Below are positions 1 through 5,060 of a DNA stretch of 5,060 nt, one piece after another. The position numbers and the translations under genes are program-made. Under the pieces are notes generated by a model. The model was given only the letters and a program-made list of their open reading frames with translations. It was not told the origin of the DNA and did no database searches. Every line of letters begins with the position of its first letter. The first letter of the stretch is position 1. Origin of the DNA: an uncultured Collinsella sp. (GTDB taxonomy: Bacteria > Actinomycetota > Coriobacteriia > Coriobacteriales > Coriobacteriaceae); the NCBI GenBank assembly GCA_900554135.1, contig USFU01000122.1:1-5060 (forward strand). The letters are read 5' to 3'.

Positions 1-1191
1 GCCGAGGCATGGGAGCAGAAGGTCGATCAGGTACGCATCTATAACGGCGAAAAGTATGAGCTTGCCCAAGAAGTTGCCGCTGGCGGCATCTGCACCGTGA
101 CGGGTCTTGCGCACGTTCGCCCGGGGGACGCCCTGGGCGCGGAGCCCGCGGGCGATACGCCCGTCATTGCGCCGGTCCTCACCTATACGGTGCTTCCGGG
201 CGAACACGATGTCCACGCGGTGTTCAAAGCGCTGACTGAGTTGGCGGACGAAGATCCCATGCTCGGCGTAAGCTGGAACACGCATCTTGAACAAATACAT
301 CTGCAGCTCATGGGAGCGGTGCAGCTCGAGGTCGTGCAGCGCGTGCTGGCCGATCGTTTTGGCCTTGCGGTCGAGTTTGAGCCCGGCGGCATCCTCTATA
401 AGGAGACCATTTCGCAGTCGGTCGAGGGCGTGGGCCACTTTGAGCCACTGCGCCACTATGCCGAGGTGCATCTGCGCCTGGAGCCGTTGCCGGCGGGCTC
501 GGGCGTGCAGTTTGGCACCGTGACCTCGACCGACGAGCTCGATCTTAACTGGCAGCGTTTGGCGCTCACCAATGCCATGGAGCGCGATCACCTGGGCGTG
601 CTGACCGGCTCGCCCATCACCGATGTGCGCATTACGCTCACGGGCGGCCGTGCGCATGCCAAGCACACCGAGGGCGGCGATTTTCGCCAGGCCACGTATC
701 GCGCGATTCGCCAGGGGCTCATGCAGGCGCGTGAGGCCGGCGCGGCGGTGCTGCTGGAGCCGTGGTATCGCTTTGAGCTCGAGGTGCCGGGGGAATGCGT
801 GGGCCGGGCACTCTCGGATGCCACGCGCATGGGTGCCGAGTACGAGCCGCCGACGATGGCGGGGGACCGGGCGAAGCTTGTGGGTCGCGTGCCGGCATCC
901 GAGGTGCAGGATTACGCGCTGGAGGTGGCTGCCTACACGAGCGGTCGCGGACATCTGTACCTGGAGTTCGCCGGCTATGCGGCTTGCCATGATGCCGAGC
1001 GCGTAATCGAGATGGCCGCCTATGAGCCCGTGGCCGATCTGCCCAACACGCCCGATTCGGTCTTTTGCTCTCACGGCGCCGGCTACACGGTCAAATGGTA
1101 CGACGTACCCGCCGCGGCGCACGTAAAGGTCGATCCCGCCACCTTCCGCCCCTGGCGGGCAGCAGACGCCGAGTTTTTCGGCCACATGTGA
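1..1191 (+). CDS. Tet(M)/EF-G-like translational GTPase, 3' part (domains II-V); 5' end outside window
   Basis: The reading frame is open from base 1, so this is the last 396 codons of a longer gene; the family is usually about 640 or more residues and the N-terminal GTPase domain is missing here. The GTG at 97 is internal, because coding similarity runs through it. In window residues, 1 to about 56 finish the domain II beta-barrel. Domain III is about 57-137 (DEDPMLGVSW, LMGAVQLEVV). Domain IV is about 138-250 and has PLPAGSGVQF, near-identical to the Tet(M) motif PLPLGSGVQY, and GGDFR before a helix. Domain V starts at LLEPWYRFELEVPGE. These proteins bind the ribosomal A-site region and act with GTP; Tet(M) members release tetracycline. 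The domain IV tip here reads HAKH where Tet(M) has YSPV, and a tail with SVFCSHGAGYTVKW follows domain V. From memory, both fit a chromosomal EF-G-like branch better than true resistance genes. The ORF ends H-M-stop inside a palindrome. Family call is firm; tetracycline resistance is doubtful. Confidence 0.92.
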   Translation, partial: AEAWEQKVDQVRIYNGEKYELAQEVAAGGICTVTGLAHVRPGDALGAEPAGDTPVIAPVLTYTVLPGEHDVHAVFKALTELADEDPMLGVSWNTHLEQIHLQLMGAVQLEVVQRVLADRFGLAVEFEPGGILYKETISQSVEGVGHFEPLRHYAEVHLRLEPLPAGSGVQFGTVTSTDELDLNWQRLALTNAMERDHLGVLTGSPITDVRITLTGGRAHAKHTEGGDFRQATYRAIRQGLMQAREAGAAVLLEPWYRFELEVPGECVGRALSDATRMGAEYEPPTMAGDRAKLVGRVPASEVQDYALEVAAYTSGRGHLYLEFAGYAACHDAERVIEMAAYEPVADLPNTPDSVFCSHGAGYTVKWYDVPAAAHVKVDPATFRPWRAADAEFFGHM

Positions 1192-1218
1192 CAAAGGGAC
1201 AGTTCCTTTGTCACATTC
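1186..1218. repeat. 33-bp palindromic intergenic repeat, copy 1
   Basis: Perfect 12-bp inverted arms, ATGTGACAAAGG (1186-1197) and CCTTTGTCACAT (1205-1216), surround the loop GACAGTT. In plus-strand RNA a G-U and an A-U pair could extend the stem to 14 bp with a 3-nt loop. The 33 bases are identical to 4914-4946 and in the same orientation. The ATG-TGA at the left edge is the last codon and stop of the upstream gene. No T-run follows, so this is not a canonical Rho-independent terminator, although the hairpin could still affect transcription or RNA stability. It resembles a dispersed REP- or MITE-like element. Confidence 0.9.
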
Positions 1219-1251
1219 AGTTGGTATAACTCGGTATAAGTTGGTATAACT
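1219..1251. repeat. Three 10-bp direct repeats in helical phase, operator-like
   Basis: Three adjacent units, TTGGTATAAC (1221-1230), TCGGTATAAG (1231-1240) and TTGGTATAAC (1241-1250), share GGTATAA with exactly 10 bp between equivalent positions. The outer two extend to an identical 13-mer AGTTGGTATAACT (1219-1231 and 1239-1251), whose ends AGTT/AACT are inverted. One-turn spacing places every unit on the same face of the helix, typical of sites for a cooperatively binding regulator. They lie directly before the ATPase gene and overlap its likely promoter. The binding protein is unknown. Confidence 0.7.
1221..1250 (+). promoter_or_regulatory. Probable sigma-70-type promoter of the ATPase/UvrA-like operon
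   Basis: A -35-like TTGGTA (1221-1226, four of six consensus bases) is followed after 18 bp by a -10-like TATAAC (1245-1250, five of six). Transcription would start near 1257, leaving a leader of about 28 nt. Both hexamers fall inside the outer phased repeats, so a protein bound to the repeats should block RNA polymerase. Alternative -10 hexamers are TATAAC at 1225 and TATAAG at 1235, and TTGTCA at 1208-1213 is another possible -35 but is less well spaced. Confidence 0.5.
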
Positions 1252-1272
1252 ATTAGCAAGGTTTGCCAATCC

Positions 1273-1279
1273 GAGGAGG
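1273..1279 (+). promoter_or_regulatory. Strong ribosome binding site of the ATPase gene
   Basis: GAGGAGG lies 5 nt before the ATG at 1285. It is close to a full anti-Shine-Dalgarno match and fixes the start codon of the ATPase gene. Confidence 0.85.
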
Positions 1280-1284
1280 CCGAC

Positions 1285-2403
1285 ATGAATCCAAATCCCT
1301 TTAAGCCCACTGCCGGCAAGCGGCCCCCGGTACTCATCGGTCGCGAGTCGGTTATCGAAGATTTTGAGGAAGGGCTCGATAACGGCGCCGGTGCCCCCGG
1401 GAGGCTCATGCTCATTACGGGAAACCGCGGCTGTGGCAAAACGGTTCTCCTACGGGAGCTGCAGCGTCTAGCCAGCGCGCGCGGATGGGCGGTTGTCTCC
1501 GATTCCGCCTCGCTTGGCTTATGCGACCGCTTGGCCGACGCGCTTCGCTCGAATAAACCCGTTGTGACGTCAATGGAGCTCGGTCCGTCGTTTGGCCGGA
1601 TGTCGGTCGAGGCGGCGCGGGCAAAGGGTGAGACGTTGCGGGGGCTGGTCAACGAGCGCCTTAAGAAACTCGGTCCAGGCAAGGGCATATTGTTTGCGAT
1701 TGACGAGGCGCAATCTGCGTCTATCGAGGAACTGGCGGCTCTTGCCGTTCTCTATCAGCAAGTGCTCGGAGATCAGGATGCCACGGGCTTGCCCGATAGC
1801 GACCAGCGCGGTCTTGGGCTGGTTTTTGCCGGCTTGCCCAGTATGGTTGACGATCTGCTCGAAGAGCCGAGTGTGACGTTCTTGCGGCGTGCCCAGCAGC
1901 GTACGCTGGGGGCGATTTCTTTGCCCAAAGTGCGCGATTCGTACATCCAGACGGTCAAAGACGCTGGTCTTTACGTTGATGCGGAGACGGCGGACCTTGC
2001 GGCGCGCAGGAGCATGGGGCATCCCTATATGGTCCAGCTGGTGGGATATTACATGTGGCGGGCTGTTGTCCGGCGTGGCTCGCAGGTCATTGAAGAACGC
2101 GATGTTGAGGCTGGGCACGCGGATGCCATCTCCGAGTTCTATGAAGCAGTGGACGCTCCCTTGTATTACGGGCTGCGCAGTCCACAGCGCCTATTTATCG
2201 AGGCCATGGCGGCTGACGGGGGCAAGCCGACGCGCATGGCGGATATCATTGAGCGCTGTGATCGCACTCAGAGCTGGGCGAGTAAATATCGCGCAAGCCT
2301 GATTCGCGAGCGCGTCATCGAGGCTGCCGGATACGGCCTCGTCCGGTTTACCGTGCCCATGCTGGGCGAGTACATCCGCGATCGAGTTATATGGCATGAG
2401 TAG
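1285..2403 (+). CDS. AAA+-type ATPase with C-terminal winged helix (Orc1/Cdc6-like)
   Basis: This is a 372-residue soluble protein with no signal peptide or membrane segment; the start is set by GAGGAGG 5 nt upstream. The N-terminal GRES at 19-22 precedes the P-loop GNRGCGKT (46-53). Walker B is ILFAIDEAQ (135-143, with D140 and E141). A sensor-1-like strand LGLVFAGLP is at 177-185, arginines that may act in trans are at R201/R202, and a sensor-2-like GHPYMVQLVGYY helix is at 245-256. Residues from about 297 to 370 (SPQRLFIEAMA, TRMADIIER, SKYRASLIRERVIE, FTVPMLGEYI) look like a winged helix. This order is that of Orc1/Cdc6-like and other MoxR-unrelated bacterial ATPases with a terminal DNA-binding or protein-binding module. 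The family is broad, so a loader, regulator or partner-remodelling role cannot be assigned. The UvrA-like gene overlaps its 3' end, which suggests joint function. A phased-repeat promoter precedes it, so autoregulation is possible but unproven. Confidence 0.9.
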   Translation: MNPNPFKPTAGKRPPVLIGRESVIEDFEEGLDNGAGAPGRLMLITGNRGCGKTVLLRELQRLASARGWAVVSDSASLGLCDRLADALRSNKPVVTSMELGPSFGRMSVEAARAKGETLRGLVNERLKKLGPGKGILFAIDEAQSASIEELAALAVLYQQVLGDQDATGLPDSDQRGLGLVFAGLPSMVDDLLEEPSVTFLRRAQQRTLGAISLPKVRDSYIQTVKDAGLYVDAETADLAARRSMGHPYMVQLVGYYMWRAVVRRGSQVIEERDVEAGHADAISEFYEAVDAPLYYGLRSPQRLFIEAMAADGGKPTRMADIIERCDRTQSWASKYRASLIRERVIEAAGYGLVRFTVPMLGEYIRDRVIWHE

Positions 2404-4909
2404 GGTGATAAAGGTGACGGAACAGAAGATGAACCCGCAGGCTATCGAGGTGCGTGGCGCGCGCGTCCATAACCTCAAAGACATCGATATCGATATTCCG
2501 CTGGGAAAGCTCGTGGGCATTGCCGGCGTGTCGGGTTCGGGCAAGAGTTCGCTGGCACTCGGGGTTCTTTATGCCGAGGGCTCGCGCCGCTATCTGGAGG
2601 CGCTCAGCACCTATACCCGCCGTCGTCTGACGCAGGCCGAGCACGCCCAGGTGGACGAGGTGCTGCACGTGCCAGCGGCGCTCGCATTACATCAGCGCCC
2701 CAGCGTACCGGGCGTGCGCTCGACCTTTGGTACCATGACCGAGCTCAACAATAGCCTGCGTCTACTCTTTAGCCGTTGCGCCCATCATGTGTGCCCGCAT
2801 TGCGGGGCGCGTGTGGAGCCGAGCCTTAACGTGGCTGCGGGCCTGTTGCTCACGTGTCCGACATGCGGCCGCGAGTTCTACGCGCCGAGTGCCGAGGATT
2901 TGGCTTTCAATAGCGGCGGTGCGTGCCCTACCTGCGGCGGCACCGGTGTCATGCGCGAGGTGGACGAGGCGAGCCTGGTGCCCGACGAGTCAAAGACTAT
3001 CAACGAGGGTGCGGTGCTTCCCTGGGGTACGCTCATGTGGGACCTGATGAAACAGGTGGCCGGCGAGATGGGCGTACGCACCGACGTGCCGTTTAACATG
3101 CTCACGCCTCAAGAGCGCGACATCGTGTTTCACGGCCCGGCGGTCAAGAAGCACATTCTCTACGTTCCCAAAAACGGCGAGGGCGCCACGCCGCTCGACT
3201 TTACCTATTACAACGCCGTCTATACCGTTGAGAATGCGCTCGCCAAGGTTAAGGACGATAAGGGGCTTAAGCGTGTGGCTCGCTTTTTGCGCGAGGGACC
3301 ATGCCGTGACTGCGCCGGCACGCGTCTCTCCGAGGCTGCGCGCCAGCCCCAGGTGCGCGGTATCAATCTGGCTCAGGCCGCGGCCATGACGCTTGGTGAT
3401 GCGATCGAGTGGGTGCGCGGGGTGCCCGCATCCTTGCCGGCCGAGATGCGGCCCATGGCGACGGATATCTGCGATTCGTTTTTGAGCACGGCTCGTCGTC
3501 TGGTCGACCTGGGTCTCGATTATCTTTCGCTCGATCGCGCCGGTGCCACGCTCTCCACGGGTGAGCGCCAGCGCGTGCAACTCGCCCGCGTGGTGCGCAA
3601 CCGATCGACAGGCGTGCTCTATGTGCTGGACGAGCCCTCGATCGGCTTGCATCCTGCCAATGTCGACGGCTTGGTGGGCGTAATGCGCGACCTGGTGGAT
3701 GACGGCAATACCGTGGTTGTTGTCGACCACGATACACGTGTGCTGGCGGAGGCTGATTATCTGGTCGAGATGGGCCCCGTTGCCGGAGCAGGCGGCGGCA
3801 ACGTAATCGCCGCTGGTACGGTAGACGAGGTCGAGCAATCGCAGGACAGCCGTATCGCGCCGTTTTTGCGCGCCGAGCCCAAGCGCTTGCGTCCGCAGGT
3901 GACTGACGACGAAATGTTCGACCAGGGCCATATCCGCATGGCGACCGATACCATCCATACCGTCAAGCCGCTCGAAGTCGATATTCCGCGCGGTCGCTTG
4001 GTCGCGGTTACGGGTGTTTCGGGTTCGGGCAAGACGACGTTGGTGCTCGAGACGCTCATCCCGGCACTCAAGGCGCAGGCAGCCGGCGAGCGCCTGCCGG
4101 GGCACGTGTGTTGGGTCGATGCCGAGGGCATTGGCCGCGCAAACCTGATTGACGCCACGCCCATCGGCGCCAATGTTCGCTCGACGGTAGCGACCTATGC
4201 CGACATCCATGACGAGCTGCGTCGCGCCTTCGCCCGTACGCCCGAGGCCAAGGCAGTCGGCTACAAGGCGGGCGCCTTTAGCTACAATACCGGCGCCTTG
4301 CGCTGCCCTACGTGCGATGGCACGGGCTCGATATCGCTCGACGTGCAGTTTTTGCCCGATGTCGAGATCGTCTGCCCGGCATGCCGCGGCTCGCGTTATG
4401 CAGACGCGGCTTCGCATATCCATCGCGAGGGCAAGGACGGGAGTCTGCTTACGTTGCCGCAGCTCATGGACATGAGTGTGGACGAGGCCATCGACGCCAC
4501 GGTGGGGCTCAAGAAAGTTCAGACGCGCTTGCAGACCTTGCACGACCTTGGCTTGGGCTATCTCACGCTCGGTGAGCCCACGCCGGCGCTTTCGGGCGGC
4601 GAGGCGCAGCGCCTTAAGCTCGCGAGCGAGATGGGCCGCGTGCAGGATGATGCCGTATTCGTATTTGACGAGCCCACGATCGGCCTGCATCCGCTTGACG
4701 TTCAGGTGTTGCTGAATGTGTTCGACGGCCTTGTTGCCAAAGGCGCCACGGTTATCGTGATCGAACACGATCTCGACCTTATCCGTAACGCCGATTACGT
4801 GATTGATATGGGTCCGGGCGGTGGCGATGCGGGCGGGCAAATCGTCTGTGCCGGTACGCCGGGCGACATCGCAGCCTGCTCTGCAAGCATCACTGGCCGC
4901 TACCTATAA
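2396..4909 (+). CDS. UvrA-like tandem ABC ATPase without UvrB-binding domain (class II/UvrA2 or DrrC type)
   Basis: The 837-residue product is shorter than canonical UvrA (about 940). The first ABC half has IEVRGARVHNLKDI (17-30), Walker A GVSGSGKS (44-51), signature LSTGE (386-390), Walker B VLYVLDEP (407-414) and H445. The second half has Walker A GVSGSGKT (540-547), signature LSGGE (732-736), Walker B VFDEP (756-760) and H791. Zinc-type CxxC pairs are at 133/136, 154/157 and 177/180, and at 637/640 with 660/663, the last two matching the UvrA damage-sensing zinc module. C303/C306 match UvrA's GTRL-linked pair. Only about 17 residues separate C136 from C154, where canonical UvrA holds its roughly 115-residue UvrB-binding domain. 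The insertion domain (about 200-300) is kept. UvrA2 and DrrC relatives bind DNA and give damage or intercalator tolerance. Start choice is open: ATG 2396 overlaps the ATPase by 8 bp without a clear ribosome site, while ATG 2429 (MNPQAIEV) follows AGGTGA by 11 nt and matches the usual UvrA N-terminus. Genomic uvrA is presumably elsewhere. Confidence 0.95.
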   Translation: MSRVIKVTEQKMNPQAIEVRGARVHNLKDIDIDIPLGKLVGIAGVSGSGKSSLALGVLYAEGSRRYLEALSTYTRRRLTQAEHAQVDEVLHVPAALALHQRPSVPGVRSTFGTMTELNNSLRLLFSRCAHHVCPHCGARVEPSLNVAAGLLLTCPTCGREFYAPSAEDLAFNSGGACPTCGGTGVMREVDEASLVPDESKTINEGAVLPWGTLMWDLMKQVAGEMGVRTDVPFNMLTPQERDIVFHGPAVKKHILYVPKNGEGATPLDFTYYNAVYTVENALAKVKDDKGLKRVARFLREGPCRDCAGTRLSEAARQPQVRGINLAQAAAMTLGDAIEWVRGVPASLPAEMRPMATDICDSFLSTARRLVDLGLDYLSLDRAGATLSTGERQRVQLARVVRNRSTGVLYVLDEPSIGLHPANVDGLVGVMRDLVDDGNTVVVVDHDTRVLAEADYLVEMGPVAGAGGGNVIAAGTVDEVEQSQDSRIAPFLRAEPKRLRPQVTDDEMFDQGHIRMATDTIHTVKPLEVDIPRGRLVAVTGVSGSGKTTLVLETLIPALKAQAAGERLPGHVCWVDAEGIGRANLIDATPIGANVRSTVATYADIHDELRRAFARTPEAKAVGYKAGAFSYNTGALRCPTCDGTGSISLDVQFLPDVEIVCPACRGSRYADAASHIHREGKDGSLLTLPQLMDMSVDEAIDATVGLKKVQTRLQTLHDLGLGYLTLGEPTPALSGGEAQRLKLASEMGRVQDDAVFVFDEPTIGLHPLDVQVLLNVFDGLVAKGATVIVIEHDLDLIRNADYVIDMGPGGGDAGGQIVCAGTPGDIAACSASITGRYL
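2412..2417 (+). promoter_or_regulatory. Possible ribosome binding site for an internal start of the UvrA-like gene
   Basis: AGGTGA lies 11 nt before ATG 2429, just after the ATPase stop at 2401-2403. A second purine-rich stretch, AGGGTGA (2402-2408), lies 5 nt before GTG 2414. No comparable site precedes ATG 2396. Any of these starts would leave the gene translationally coupled to the ATPase gene; I favour ATG 2429. Confidence 0.45.
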
Positions 4910-4911
4910 CC

Positions 4912-4946
4912 GAATGTGACAAAGGGACAGTTCCTTTGTCACATTC
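4912..4946. repeat. Palindromic intergenic repeat, copy 2, between convergent genes
   Basis: Perfect 14-bp arms, GAATGTGACAAAGG (4912-4925) and CCTTTGTCACATTC (4933-4946), surround the loop GACAGTT. Bases 4914-4946 match copy 1 (1186-1218) exactly and in the same orientation. It begins two bases after the UvrA-like stop codon and contains the stop of the convergent trmL (4939-4941). The position suits a bidirectional transcription end, but neither side has a T-run, so a terminator role is only a possibility. Copy 2 has two more arm base pairs than copy 1 and may be closer to the complete element. Confidence 0.9.
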
Positions 4947-5060
4947 CCGGAAAGCCTGTTTGGCGCAGGGCTTCGTAGAGGAGGATGGCGGCGCTGTTGG
5001 AGAGGTTGAGTGCGCTGATGCGGTAGTCGTCCGGGTTGACGAAGTTGCCGCAGATGTCCT
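4939..5060 (-). CDS. trmL: tRNA (cytidine/uridine-34 2'-O)-methyltransferase TrmL, C-terminal fragment; 5' part outside window
   Basis: The minus strand from 5058 down to the TGA at 4941-4939 reads DICGNFVNPDDYRIS, then ALNLSNSAAILLYEALRQTG and FPGM. The LNLSN-x-A block followed by YEALRQ is the third conserved motif of SPOUT-fold methyltransferases, where the knotted C-terminus holds S-adenosylmethionine. The ending YEALRQTGFPG matches the E. coli TrmL ending YEAWRQLGYPG, which favours TrmL over TrmH or RlmB. TrmL methylates the ribose of the wobble nucleotide 34 in certain leucine tRNAs. Only about 40 codons are in the window. The last codon and stop (M-TGA) come from the palindrome, so the tail is a few residues shorter than that of E. 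coli. The gene converges on the UvrA-like gene, so the two are not co-transcribed. Confidence 0.85.
   Translation of the reverse strand, partial: DICGNFVNPDDYRISALNLSNSAAILLYEALRQTGFPGM

Noticed and set aside
1..1191. Naming the first gene tetM, tetW or tetO.
   Set aside because: Overall similarity is clear but the tip-loop residues and the C-terminal tail differ, so only the family is supported.
1186..1218. A classical Rho-independent terminator for the EF-G-like gene.
   Set aside because: The hairpin is strong but no U-tract follows on either strand, and the stop codon lies within the stem.
1219..1251. A CRISPR fragment or plasmid-type iteron origin.
   Set aside because: The three units are only 10 bp, have no spacers, and there is no Rep gene, cas gene or DnaA box cluster; an operator is the simpler reading.
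1083..1688. A 201-codon minus-strand frame crossing the control region.
   Set aside because: It overlaps two supported genes, the palindrome and the promoter, and its product shows no family features.
2990..4840. A 616-codon open frame on the minus strand opposite the UvrA-like gene.
   Set aside because: It lies wholly opposite a gene with complete UvrA motifs, its product has no recognisable domain, and long antisense frames are expected in GC-rich DNA.
2396..4909. Calling the gene uvrA of the nucleotide excision repair pathway.
   Set aside because: The UvrB-binding domain is missing and the protein is about 100 residues short, so it is a paralogue and not the housekeeping UvrA.
1186..4946. 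A transposon with the palindromes as terminal repeats.
   Set aside because: No transposase or integrase is present between them and no target-site duplication is apparent; recombination between dispersed repeats is the most that can be proposed.

Overview
The window is GC-rich, densely coded bacterial DNA. The best guess is a gut actinobacterium of the class Coriobacteriia, probably Collinsella or a close relative. This rests on base composition, on the protein types, and on a palindrome with arms ATGTGACAAAGG / CCTTTGTCACAT that I recall, without verification, as common in intergenic DNA of that group. No RNA gene, CRISPR array or insertion-sequence transposase is visible.

Layout. (1) Bases 1-1191 (+) are the 3' part of a gene for a ribosome-bound translational GTPase related to Tet(M)/Tet(O) and EF-G; the GTP-binding domain lies upstream of the window. 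(2) Bases 1186-1218 hold palindrome copy 1, which contains that gene's stop codon. (3) Bases 1219-1284 are a short AT-rich control region with three 10-bp repeats in exact helical phase, a likely sigma-70 promoter built into them, and a strong ribosome binding site. (4) Bases 1285-2403 (+) encode a 372-residue AAA+-type ATPase with a C-terminal winged helix, resembling Orc1/Cdc6. (5) Bases 2396-4909 (+) encode a short UvrA-like tandem ABC ATPase that lacks the UvrB-binding domain. Its reading frame overlaps the ATPase stop, so the two probably form one operon. (6) Bases 4912-4946 hold palindrome copy 2. (7) Bases 4939-5060 (-) are the C-terminus of a TrmL-type tRNA 2'-O-methyltransferase, convergent with the operon, whose stop codon also lies in the palindrome.

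The two flanking genes act in translation: a ribosome factor and a tRNA modification enzyme. The two central genes are ATP-driven, nucleic-acid-linked proteins with their own promoter, and they sit exactly between two identical 33-bp palindrome copies in the same orientation. The most interesting reading is that the ATPase and UvrA-like pair is an accessory module for DNA-lesion handling, drug tolerance or defence. It may be autoregulated through the phased repeats and could be gained or lost by recombination between the palindromes. The architecture is seen directly; the function of the pair is inference.
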